Below are positions 28,129-36,144 of a DNA stretch of 43,499 nt, in pieces. How positions within the stretch are numbered: position 1 is the first letter of the stretch; every line of letters begins with the position of its first letter. This DNA is from an uncultured Methylococcaceae bacterium (GTDB lineage: Bacteria > Pseudomonadota > Gammaproteobacteria > Methylococcales > Methylomonadaceae), in the NCBI GenBank assembly GCA_903863905.1, contig CAIPDT010000084.1, forward strand, positions 1-43,499. Reading direction: 5' to 3'. The notes below the pieces were generated by a model, which was not told the DNA's origin, made no database searches, and was given only the letters and a program-made list of their open reading frames with translations. The position numbers and the translations under genes were made by a program.

Positions 28129-28713
28129 TCAAAACGGCAAATAACGCATCAAAATCGACAAAAACCCTAAATCGCCCATTAGCGGTAACAATACCATCGC
28201 AGTCGCTAACATAATACTAGGCGCCATTGGCAATGGCCTTGTGGATGCCTCAAGATAAGACGGCTGTTGATAACTGAATTGCCCAAACAAACAACCATAA
28301 ATCTGTGCCTTATAGCGAACCAACCACTTAAATAAATCACCCTTTAAAGCAATATAAAAAAAGCTAATGACACCCATAATCAAAAAACTATACAACGCAA
28401 TGTGTAGTACATTCATCAAACCAACAACACTGCCTATAGCCGCAACTAACTTGACATCCCCCGCCCCTTGTTTGGCTAATAGATATCCAGGAAGCATTAT
28501 TAAAAAGCCTGCGCCCAAGCCAAGCAACTCAGCCTTAACACCAATACCTTCAAGGCTTAACATATTGAATAATAAACCTATTAAAATAATAATCACGACC
28601 AGCCAATTAGGTATTTTCTGAACCTTTATATCAATAATGGCTGACATGAGTAACAAAGCGAGCAATAAAATATAAACTAATACACTATCGTTAATTTGAA
28701 GAAAACTAATCAT
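28129..28713 (-). CDS. tadV: prepilin peptidase TadV/CpaA
   Basis: A class III A24 aspartic peptidase that cuts prepilins at the inner membrane. The 194 residues have about six hydrophobic helices and both catalytic aspartates: D28 in the IIDIKVQKIPNW segment and D86 in the GAGD motif. The expected substrates are Flp (28896), TadE and possibly the TadG-like protein. The terminator at 28745-28782 lies between flp and this gene. Confidence 0.93.
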   Translation of the reverse strand: MISFLQINDSVLVYILLLALLLMSAIIDIKVQKIPNWLVVIIILIGLLFNMLSLEGIGVKAELLGLGAGFLIMLPGYLLAKQGAGDVKLVAAIGSVVGLMNVLHIALYSFLIMGVISFFYIALKGDLFKWLVRYKAQIYGCLFGQFSYQQPSYLEASTRPLPMAPSIMLATAMVLLPLMGDLGFLSILMRYLPF

Positions 28714-28744
28714 TCGAAAATTTCATATTAAATAAACCCCTCCT

Positions 28745-28782
28745 AAAAAAAACCGGACAATAAAACTATTGCCGGTTTTTTT
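28745..28782 (-). terminator. terminator/attenuator between flp and tadV
   Basis: CCGG-A-CAATA-AAAC-TATTG-CCGG is flanked by A runs on one side and a T run on the other, so on the minus strand it forms a stem ending in eight U residues. It lies about 115 bases after the flp stop and 32 bases before the tadV start. Partial termination would make more pilin than machine. A second 10-bp inverted repeat (28828-28837 with 28854-28863) lies just above it in the same 3' UTR. Confidence 0.8.
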
Positions 28783-28827
28783 AAACGACCCACTGAAGAA
28801 ACAGCCTTTAAACCCAATAGGACGAAA

Positions 28828-28863
28828 ATGATTCAGAAATTGACATAACGATCTCTGAATCAT
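28828..28863 (-). repeat. 10-bp inverted repeat in the flp 3' UTR
   Basis: ATGATTCAGA and TCTGAATCAT pair perfectly around a 16-base loop, 33 bases after the flp stop. It may protect the pilin message from 3' exonucleases or form part of a two-hairpin terminator. Confidence 0.45.
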
Positions 28864-28895
28864 CAACGTCTTTTTTAATCTTCACTAGACGGCAT

Positions 28896-29081
28896 TCATC
28901 CTGCAACACCAGTCGTTATCTTACCGGCAACTGTACCAATAGCGACGCCTATGGTCCCTCCACTTGCAAAAAAAGTTGTACCTATAACAACTAACAACCC
29001 AACAATAACCGCCCACTCTGCCGTTTCAGCGCCTGTTTGTTCTGCTAAAAAAGCCTTTATTTTATTTATAATTTTTTTCAT
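28896..29081 (-). CDS. flp: Flp-type major pilin
   Basis: A 61-residue prepilin. The leader of 17 residues ends in G17; the mature protein starts AETAEW with Glu at +5 (E22) and Trp at +6, where most Flp pilins have Tyr. A hydrophobic helix follows (AVIVGLLVVIGTTFFASGG). The start is ATG 29081, six bases after AAGGA; an ATG two codons earlier sits right on the ribosome site and is unlikely. It is the only pilin gene in the locus and lies in its middle. A 223-base leader region separates it from tadD and probably holds its own promoter. Confidence 0.9.
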   Translation of the reverse strand: MKKIINKIKAFLAEQTGAETAEWAVIVGLLVVIGTTFFASGGTIGVAIGTVAGKITTGVAG

Positions 29082-29304
29082 GACCATTCCTTACTTAAAA
29101 AATAAAAACGATTTTGATATTCCAAAATCCTAACTGACATTCATTATGAGCCTTAGAAGACCTATAAAAGTAATGCAAAATTATTGCTTACTCGCTATGA
29201 AAGTAGACTATTATTTTGAGAAGACAAGGTAAAAACGAAAATAAATAGAAAATAATTGAAAATAAATCTTAAAATAGCTTTTTTGCACCTAAATAGAGCA
29301 AAAA

Positions 29305-30231
29305 TCAATCAAAATATGCGCCTTCTAACTGTTTTAAGCGCATTAAATTATCATTCGCTTTTTTATAATACTGGGGAGAGAGCCTAATCGCTTCTTGTAG
29401 ATAATTATAAGCAGCCGCATAATCACCTTTCATCATTAGGATATAACCTAAATTGTTATTCGCTTCTGCCTCGGATGAAATACCCACAAAAATTCGATAC
29501 GCCAAATCATAATGCTCAAGCTTAGCTTGTAATAACGCCGAATTATAAAGTGCTTTTTTAAAGGTGGGGTTAATCGCCAAGGCTTTATCATAAAACAGGC
29601 CAGCCTCGACTAATTGATTGGAGGAGTACAAAGAAAAGCCAATATTATTGAGTATGTCTGGTGAATGAGGCGCTAACTGATCTGCTTTTCTAAAATACTG
29701 TTCAGCGTCTAATGTCTCATGCTGCAAACTGGCTAAGACCCCTAAGCCATTATAAGCTTGCCAACTGGCTTGTTTTGACACCACCGCCATTAACTTCTTT
29801 TTAGCTTCCGCCCATTTTCTTTGTTGAAGTTGCAACAAACCATACTGCTCAATAAAATTAATATTAGTCGGCTGTTGCTTTAACATTAATTTTAGACTGA
29901 CCTCGGCTAATTCATATTGATTGATCTTAATATATAAATCCACCATCGCTTGCAAGACTTGAATATTGGTCGGCGCCAGTTCAAACGCCTTAATGTAATA
30001 CAGTTGAGCCAAATCCATTTTGCTTTCTTGCTCTGCTTTTTGAGCTTTTAATAACGCATCGTCTACTGAACTCACCTTAAGACCGACACTTTTTAACAAC
30101 GCTTCCGCCTGCTGTTTATCTTCTTGACGCTCTGTTTGTTTAATATCGGTAGGATTACAAGCGATTAATAAAGGTAAGCTCAATATTAATGCCCCCCGCT
30201 TTAATAAAAGTTTTATTGTGTTATGCTTCAT
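29305..30231 (-). CDS. tadD: TadD-like TPR lipoprotein
   Basis: A 308-residue protein with a lipoprotein signal (LPLLIAC) and about six to seven tetratricopeptide repeats (AQLYYIKAFELAPTN, AEQYFRKADQLAPHS, AGLFYDKALAINPTF and others). TadD proteins are needed for secretin stability and act as outer-membrane lipoproteins in the Tad system. It follows tadC by 57 bases on the same strand. Confidence 0.88.
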   Translation of the reverse strand: MKHNTIKLLLKRGALILSLPLLIACNPTDIKQTERQEDKQQAEALLKSVGLKVSSVDDALLKAQKAEQESKMDLAQLYYIKAFELAPTNIQVLQAMVDLYIKINQYELAEVSLKLMLKQQPTNINFIEQYGLLQLQQRKWAEAKKKLMAVVSKQASWQAYNGLGVLASLQHETLDAEQYFRKADQLAPHSPDILNNIGFSLYSSNQLVEAGLFYDKALAINPTFKKALYNSALLQAKLEHYDLAYRIFVGISSEAEANNNLGYILMMKGDYAAAYNYLQEAIRLSPQYYKKANDNLMRLKQLEGAYFD

Positions 30232-30288
30232 ATAGTTATTAACGCCTAAATAAAATAAGAAAAGGCCATGTGGATAAGAGAGTGCCCT

Positions 30289-31236
30289 TCAAAGCTTATG
30301 GAAGACTTCAATCACCGGTGCCAAAATTAATAACAAAAAAGCCGGTAATAAACACATTCCTAGAGGAAAAATTAATTTAAGACCAATCTTAGCGGCAATT
30401 TCTTCGGCGATATGCGCTCTCTTATCCCGTAAATCTTCAGAATAAACACGCAAAGTATCCGCCACACTGGTACCAAAACGCATACCCTGAGCAATGGTTG
30501 ACACCAAACCCCGAATATCATCAATTCCCGTTCTCTCTACCATTTTTTGTAAAGCTTCATGGCGATCGATACCGGCGCGTATTTCAGCCAACACCAGATT
30601 AAATTCAGTCGCCAATTCTGGATGCCCAATTGTAATTTCTGCTGTCACTTTTTGTATTGCCGCGTCTAATCCTAAACCCGCTTCAGCGCATATCACAATC
30701 ATATCTAAGGCATCGGGAAACGATCGTTTAATCAATTTTTGCCGCTGACTAACTAACCGATCTAAGAAAAAACTGGGCCCTAAATAACCCACCACTGCAG
30801 CTATTAAAACCCCACTCAACAAATGCGTACCTTTTAAACTTGGCACAAAACTTAAACTAATCAATGTTAACAATGGCAAAACCACCAACAACAGAACCTT
30901 AATGGCATAATAATGCTCTATACTGGCCTTTGCATGAAAGCCGGCGTGATGCATACGCGTTGCCGTTCTTTGCAATAAAGATTTATCCTTAGGTACAAAC
31001 TGTTTATGATGCTTTAATAATTGCTCTGACAACTGATCCAGTTCGTGCGATAACAAAGCCTCCCCCTTAAAGCCACTCTTAAAGCGAGATCTAACCGGAT
31101 CAAAAAAGCCATAGACTAATGACATCAATGCTATCACTAATAAAAACACACCAGCAAAAAGAAGTAGCAACACACCCCATTGATTATTAAATAAGGCCTG
31201 TTGCCCACCCGTCATTAATTGAGTTAAGTTATTCAT
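30289..31236 (-). CDS. tadC: Tad inner-membrane platform protein TadC
   Basis: A 315-residue T2SF-domain platform protein. An N-terminal membrane segment (VLLLLFAGVFLLVIALMSLVYGF) and a second pair (LLLVVLPLLTLISLSFV and the following helix) precede the GspF-like domain: RSFPDALDMIVICAEAGLGLDAAIQKV, then LVSTIAQGMRFGTSVADTLRVYS. The last helix is IFPLGMCLLPAFLLLILAPV. It works with TadB and the TadA motor. The gap to tadB is 8 bases. Confidence 0.92.
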   Translation of the reverse strand: MNNLTQLMTGGQQALFNNQWGVLLLLFAGVFLLVIALMSLVYGFFDPVRSRFKSGFKGEALLSHELDQLSEQLLKHHKQFVPKDKSLLQRTATRMHHAGFHAKASIEHYYAIKVLLLVVLPLLTLISLSFVPSLKGTHLLSGVLIAAVVGYLGPSFFLDRLVSQRQKLIKRSFPDALDMIVICAEAGLGLDAAIQKVTAEITIGHPELATEFNLVLAEIRAGIDRHEALQKMVERTGIDDIRGLVSTIAQGMRFGTSVADTLRVYSEDLRDKRAHIAEEIAAKIGLKLIFPLGMCLLPAFLLLILAPVIEVFHKL

Positions 31237-31244
31237 CTTTCACC

Positions 31245-32219
31245 TCACACATCAATATTAATAATAAATCGAATCCAGATGCCCGCCACAACTTCTAATC
31301 CCAAAAAAATGCCTAAATATGTCATCCTGTCAGGCGATTCATAGAGCGGTTTAAAATACTCGCCATTCATTAAACTCAGGACAAAAAATAATACAAAAGG
31401 CAATGATAATAATATCCAGGCAGACATGACCCCTTCTGCCGCTATGACCTTAACCCGACGTTGTAATTTAAAACGTGCATTTAACACCAGTGATATCCTC
31501 ATCAATACCTCAGAAAGATTACCACCCGTTTCTTTTTGAATCATAATCGCCGTGGTCATAGAGACTAAACTTAAGCTAGGCATCCGTTCAGTCATTAAAG
31601 CAAAGGCAACATCGACATCACGACCATAGGTTATCTCATCATAGGTCAACTTAAATTCCTGACTAATCGGCTCAGCCATTTCCATAGCCACGATTCTCAT
31701 ACTTTCTAAAAAAGAATACCCCGTCCGCAAAGCCCTAGACATCATTTGCAAGGCTTCGGGTAATTGCGCCTCAAAGGTTTCTAATCGTGTAGCGGCTTTT
31801 TTCTTTAACCACCAGATCGGTAATAAGATTCCCGTGACAAAAACACCAAAGACTATCGCTATGTGATGAAAATATTCCCATGCCAGGATCGACAGCACGA
31901 TTATGATTAACCCCATCACCAACGTAACGCGATAAGCCAATTGCCTATAGCCCGCTTTCTCTAATAACATGCTTAAATGCTTAATACCCGGAAACAACTC
32001 TAAGATTCGCGCAACCCTGCCTAAATGCAATAGGTATTTTTGCTTCACAATGGACGTCTCAATTTCACCATTTGAAGCAATAATCTCAGCTAAACGTTTT
32101 TTTAATTTACGATTATTAGCGTGCGTTATGCCAAATGTTGGAGAAATTAATAATTGCGAAGCGATAAAAATAAAGACAAATACACCCACCACTACCCACT
32201 GTTCTGTATCAATAATCAC
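31245..32219 (-). CDS. tadB: Tad inner-membrane platform protein TadB
   Basis: A 324-residue partner of TadC. The T2SF domain is FEAQLPEALQMMSRALRTGYSFLESMRIV followed by MIQKETGGNLSEVLMRIS, and it has an N-terminal helix, a central pair and a C-terminal pair of membrane segments. It begins with GTG at 32219 and overlaps the end of tadA by 11 bases, so translation is probably coupled. Confidence 0.92.
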   Translation of the reverse strand: MIIDTEQWVVVGVFVFIFIASQLLISPTFGITHANNRKLKKRLAEIIASNGEIETSIVKQKYLLHLGRVARILELFPGIKHLSMLLEKAGYRQLAYRVTLVMGLIIIVLSILAWEYFHHIAIVFGVFVTGILLPIWWLKKKAATRLETFEAQLPEALQMMSRALRTGYSFLESMRIVAMEMAEPISQEFKLTYDEITYGRDVDVAFALMTERMPSLSLVSMTTAIMIQKETGGNLSEVLMRISLVLNARFKLQRRVKVIAAEGVMSAWILLSLPFVLFFVLSLMNGEYFKPLYESPDRMTYLGIFLGLEVVAGIWIRFIINIDV

Positions 32220-33639
32220 TTTGACGCCTCTTTTGATTAATATTGTGCCTAAACAGACCCATGTCTATTTTTAAACCACGTTGCTGCATCAACTCAACAC
32301 ATTGGGGCACCAAGCCTGTTGAGCCATACTGACCCAATATGACACCGTTTTCATCAAGCCCTTTACGGGTAAAATTAAAAATCTCAGACATGGTAATTAC
32401 TTCGTCACTTGCCATGCCATCCACCTCTTGGATACTCATAATACGCCGACTGCCATCTTCTAAACGACTGAGTTGTATCACCAAATGAATAGCAGATGAA
32501 ATTTGCTTTCTAATCGTCTTTGCGGGTATATCCAGTCCAATCATCGAGACCATATTTTCCAAGCGCCCTAAAGCATCTCTGGCGCTATTTGCATGCACCG
32601 TGGTTAAAGAACCTTCATGTCCTGTATTCATCGCTTGTAACATATCAAATGCTTCGCCACTACGCACTTCACCAATAATAATACGATCTGGGCGCATTCT
32701 TAAGGCATTACGCACCAAATCTCTAAGCGTTATCTCACCTTTACCTTCAATATTCGCCTGCCTCGTCTCTAAACGTAAGACGTGTGGCAACTGTAATTGC
32801 AATTCAGCCGAATCTTCTAAGGTAATAATACGTTCATTATTGGGAATAAAATTTGAGATTGCATTCAACATCGTAGTCTTGCCAGACCCTGTGCCTCCCG
32901 AAATGAGAATATTTAATTTTGAGCAGGCAGCTATTTTCAAGAACTCAGCCATATATTGAGTTAAAGCCCCCTTATCAACCAAATCATCTAACTTCATTTT
33001 GTCTACAGCAAAACGTCTAATTGACAATGAAGGCCCATCAATGGCTAGGGGCGGAATAATAGCATTAACACGAGAACCGTCCTTTAATCGGGCATCCACC
33101 ATCGGTGAAGACTCATCAATACGTCGCCCTATACGGGTCACAATTCGATTAATGATTTTCATTAGATGATTGTTATCATTGAATTTAATAGACGTTAACT
33201 CCAACTTACCAAAGCGCTCAACATACACATTATTATAGCCATTGACCAATATATCACTGATACTGGGCTCATAAAGCAACGCTTCTAACGGACCTAACCC
33301 TAACACATCATCTTCAATTTCTTTAGTGATTTGTTGGCGAACCTGAAAACTTAACGGAATAGACTCTTCTTCAATTAATCGTTGTACCACCGTTTGGATT
33401 TGTTTTCTAGCCTCCTTATCATCTGTGCTGCTGATCAACGTTAAATCTAGGGTGTCTAATAGTTTAGAATGAATTGCTTCTTTAAATGCTAATTCTATCG
33501 GTGATAATATTTTTATTGATAACGCGGACAACCTAGACACGTTGGACTCAGTTTTATAATCAACCGCTGACAACATTTCCTGATCAACAGTCATTGGAAT
33601 TGGCAAACCCATACCTTGTATTCTTGTTTTTAATCCCAT
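32209..33639 (-). CDS. tadA: Tad pilus secretion ATPase TadA/CpaF
   Basis: The motor ATPase for Flp pilus assembly. The 476 residues include an N-terminal three-helix region (IKILSPIELAFKEAIHSKLLDTL), the typical VNGYNNVYVERFGKLE core and IDESSPMVDARLKDGSRVNAIIPPLA. The Walker A is ISGGTGSGKTT (about 245-255), the Walker B is DRIIIGEVR, and the His box is NTGHEGSLTTVHAN. A strong GAGAGGACTA ribosome site precedes the ATG. It is the first gene of the tad cluster; a promoter may lie at 33673-33702. Confidence 0.95.
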   Translation of the reverse strand: MGLKTRIQGMGLPIPMTVDQEMLSAVDYKTESNVSRLSALSIKILSPIELAFKEAIHSKLLDTLDLTLISSTDDKEARKQIQTVVQRLIEEESIPLSFQVRQQITKEIEDDVLGLGPLEALLYEPSISDILVNGYNNVYVERFGKLELTSIKFNDNNHLMKIINRIVTRIGRRIDESSPMVDARLKDGSRVNAIIPPLAIDGPSLSIRRFAVDKMKLDDLVDKGALTQYMAEFLKIAACSKLNILISGGTGSGKTTMLNAISNFIPNNERIITLEDSAELQLQLPHVLRLETRQANIEGKGEITLRDLVRNALRMRPDRIIIGEVRSGEAFDMLQAMNTGHEGSLTTVHANSARDALGRLENMVSMIGLDIPAKTIRKQISSAIHLVIQLSRLEDGSRRIMSIQEVDGMASDEVITMSEIFNFTRKGLDENGVILGQYGSTGLVPQCVELMQQRGLKIDMGLFRHNINQKRRQSDY

Positions 33640-33672
33640 TAGTCCTCTCCTAAATCTATAAATTATCTATAG

Positions 33673-33702
33673 ACTATAAACCAAGAAATAAAAAAAAGTC
33701 CA
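33673..33702 (-). promoter_or_regulatory. possible tad operon promoter
   Basis: Minus-strand -35 TGGACT (4/6) and -10 TATAGT (5/6) with 18 bases between, 34 bases before the tadA ATG. Around the -10, TATAG occurs three times (also on the opposite side as CTATA), which might be a repressor site. It is a modest match in an AT-rich gap. Confidence 0.35.
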
Positions 33703-33716
33703 CCTATTATTTTGCG

Positions 33717-34349
33717 TTAGAGCCCCAAACCCTTTAAACCATTTAAATCATCAGATATTTCTTTCATCAACAAAGACAAACACTGACTTTGTGCTTTGAC
33801 CATCAAGGTATAATCCGTTTTTGAAGTAGGCACTTGATAATCCGAACGTTTATCCAAGATAATTTCATCTTTATGTTTAACCGTCCATTGCGCGATTAAA
33901 TGACTTTGTCCTAATTGATTAATATTAAACTCTAAAATATCAATACTCACTTGATAATCAACGGGCTGTCGTTGTGACCAGGGATACCTTACAACTCGAT
34001 CAGTATTTACGTATTGCGGTAATGTTTTATACAAAGCCAATAATATATTTTGATCCAATCTTTCTGCCCAACGATGCTCTTCAGACATTACATATTCATT
34101 GTCCGACACTGCTGTGACCATTTGTAAACGATTTAAATAATCTGGAATTTTAACAGGCCCCAAACCAATCACTGGACCTGAGTTTAAAGGTGACTTCTTA
34201 ACAGCGTCCAAATTTTCTGCCCAAGTCTTACCGGTATTAGATCTATCAAAATCAGCACTCAGTCGATAAAACTTTACGGGTACACTGTTATGAGAGCACG
34301 CAGAAAGTACCCCTAAAGAGGATGCCAATAGTAACCTCAATAGCTTCAT
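33717..34349 (-). CDS. PqiC-like ABC transport auxiliary lipoprotein
   Basis: A 210-residue lipoprotein with the lipobox VLSAC and the start of the family motif VKFYRLSAD. The fold family (DUF330/PqiC, ABC_trans_aux) is shown by the segments IGLGPVKIPDYLNRLQMVTA and WAERLDQNILLALYKTLPQYV. It is expected in the outer membrane, where it could receive lipid from the MCE protein MlaD. It overlaps mlaD by 4 bases (ATGA), so it belongs to the mla-type operon. Confidence 0.85.
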   Translation of the reverse strand: MKLLRLLLASSLGVLSACSHNSVPVKFYRLSADFDRSNTGKTWAENLDAVKKSPLNSGPVIGLGPVKIPDYLNRLQMVTAVSDNEYVMSEEHRWAERLDQNILLALYKTLPQYVNTDRVVRYPWSQRQPVDYQVSIDILEFNINQLGQSHLIAQWTVKHKDEIILDKRSDYQVPTSKTDYTLMVKAQSQCLSLLMKEISDDLNGLKGLGL

Positions 34350-35353
34350 TTATTTTGCTCCTTTCCATAAATAAGGGCATCAGGATGACGCTCTAAATAA
34401 TCTGTTAACGCCTTAGTCGATTGTGCCGCATCTCGCAAAGCCTCTAAAGACTGCCACAAAGGCGCCTCGGGTGCCGACAATGCCTCAACAGAACCTAAGG
34501 CATGTTGAGATTCTGATAATACCGCAGTTGCTTTACTCAAGGTTTTTTCAGTTGATTGCAAGACTGGCGTTATATCTTGGGTAAATTGTTGCATCATAGA
34601 TCGACTGTCTACAATAGCCCCATTCATATTAGTGACTAACGGAATTAAATTCTTATTTAAACTCTCTATCAACAATTCTGTTGCTTTTAAAGTTTTACTT
34701 AACGCGACTCGATCTTGTTTTAAATCATCCGAAGTGGTAATCGCCTTTATTTCTTTGAGTGTTGTAGCAAAATCATTCACGATTTGTTCAATCGGTAATT
34801 GCCTAAAATTATCCAAGGCCTCTTCAGCCGCGGTTTTAATTTGATCCACCGTAGACGGTACTGCCGGTAATTCAGGTAAACCCTTATAATCTAGGCCCGT
34901 TAATTTGACCGGCATATCCCGATAAAAACTAAACTCCACATACAACAACCCCGTTAATAAACTTTGAGTCTGCAACTGCGCCTTTAAACCGGCATCAATA
35001 AAATACTGCGCATTTTTTTGATTCTCCTTCAAACTGGTTGCCGCATTAAAAGGATGGCCACTGGAATCTAAAACGGCTGCTGGATCAATTTCAATCACGA
35101 CTGGCTTAGTAATATTCTTAGCTTGCTGACTTAACTCTAAAGAAATCTCTTTAACCGTACCAATTTGCACGCCTTGTAACTTAACGGGAGCCCCAATATT
35201 TAAACCATTTAAAGCCGAATCAAAAAAAATCACATACTGAATTTTTTTCTTAAAAAACTGACCGCCACCAAAGACTAAAACCGCCACAATCAACAGCGTC
35301 AAAGAACCCACTATAAAAGCACCAATGGTATAAGGATTAACAGGTTTACTCAT
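34346..35353 (-). CDS. mlaD: MlaD-type MCE protein
   Basis: A 335-residue periplasmic lipid-binding protein anchored by one N-terminal helix (IGAFIVGSLTLLIVAVLVFGG). The MCE domain covers about residues 38-120 (YVIFFDSALNGLNIGAPVKLQGVQIGTVKEISLEL). The long helical C-terminal part (about 160-320) is much longer than in E. coli MlaD (183 residues total), so it is closer to YebT/PqiB-like or other extended MCE proteins. It may form a tunnel for phospholipid. Confidence 0.85.
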   Translation of the reverse strand: MSKPVNPYTIGAFIVGSLTLLIVAVLVFGGGQFFKKKIQYVIFFDSALNGLNIGAPVKLQGVQIGTVKEISLELSQQAKNITKPVVIEIDPAAVLDSSGHPFNAATSLKENQKNAQYFIDAGLKAQLQTQSLLTGLLYVEFSFYRDMPVKLTGLDYKGLPELPAVPSTVDQIKTAAEEALDNFRQLPIEQIVNDFATTLKEIKAITTSDDLKQDRVALSKTLKATELLIESLNKNLIPLVTNMNGAIVDSRSMMQQFTQDITPVLQSTEKTLSKATAVLSESQHALGSVEALSAPEAPLWQSLEALRDAAQSTKALTDYLERHPDALIYGKEQNK

Positions 35354-35367
35354 AAATCATGGCCCTT

Positions 35368-36141
35368 TTAATAAGAAGCATCAACTGTATTATCTGTATC
35401 GCCACGCGTCAAAAACCGTAGCACTTTTGGATCAACCGTCGTCGCCAATAACTGTTTAGGATTACCTTGGGCAATCATGGTTTTAGAGTCAGCATCTAAA
35501 AAAATAGAATTAGTCCCAATAGCAAAAATACTCGCCAACTCATGAGTCACCATCACAATCGTTGCCCCCAGATGATCACGTAAACTCCGAATTAAATCAT
35601 CCAATAACTTAGCACTCACGGGATCCAAACCCGCCGACGGCTCATCAAAAAATAAAATTTCAGGATCTAAAGCCATAGCACGTGCCAAGCCCGCTCGTTT
35701 TTGCATACCGCCACTAATCTCAGAAGGATAATAATCTTCAAAACCGGATAAGCCTACTAAAGCTAACTTATAAGAAGCGAGTTCTCTAATTCGCCTTGCC
35801 CCTAATTGAGTATGCTCAGCTAAAGGTAACGCAATATTTTCGGCTAACGTCATTGAACTTAACAAAGCGCCACTTTGAAACAAAACCCCTGTGCGCTTCA
35901 ATATAGCCTGCCGGGTTGCCGCATCAGACTGCCAAAGACGTTCTTGACCATACCATACCTCCCCTTTCAAAGGCGCATGTAAACCAATCAAATGCATTAA
36001 TAAGGTACTTTTACCACAGCCACTTCCCCCCATGATAATAAAAATATCACCTCGTTCAATGGTAAAATCAAGATCACGTTGAATAATAAAATCACCATAG
36101 GCCATGGTCATGTTTTCAATGGTTAAACACGGCTTAGACAT
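35368..36141 (-). CDS. mlaF: MlaF-type ABC ATPase
   Basis: The ATP-binding subunit of a lipid transporter. The 257 residues contain Walker A GGSGCGKST (about 38-46), the signature ISGGMQKRAGLARAMALDPE, Walker B LFFDEPSAGLDP and the switch His in VTHEL. ISGGMQKR rather than LSGGQ is typical of the Mla/Ttg2 group. It lies 3 bases after the permease gene and 14 before mlaD. Confidence 0.93.
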   Translation of the reverse strand: MSKPCLTIENMTMAYGDFIIQRDLDFTIERGDIFIIMGGSGCGKSTLLMHLIGLHAPLKGEVWYGQERLWQSDAATRQAILKRTGVLFQSGALLSSMTLAENIALPLAEHTQLGARRIRELASYKLALVGLSGFEDYYPSEISGGMQKRAGLARAMALDPEILFFDEPSAGLDPVSAKLLDDLIRSLRDHLGATIVMVTHELASIFAIGTNSIFLDADSKTMIAQGNPKQLLATTVDPKVLRFLTRGDTDNTVDASY

Positions 36142-36144
36142 GCC

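Noticed and set aside
29173-29189. Sigma-54-like sequence AAGCAA-TAATT-TTGCAT on the minus strand before flp
   Set aside because: The -12 part is good, but the essential GG at -24 is missing (AG), so I do not call it a promoter.
32600-32959. 119-codon open frame on the plus strand opposite tadA
   Set aside because: Antisense to the conserved Walker region of tadA; its composition reflects that gene.
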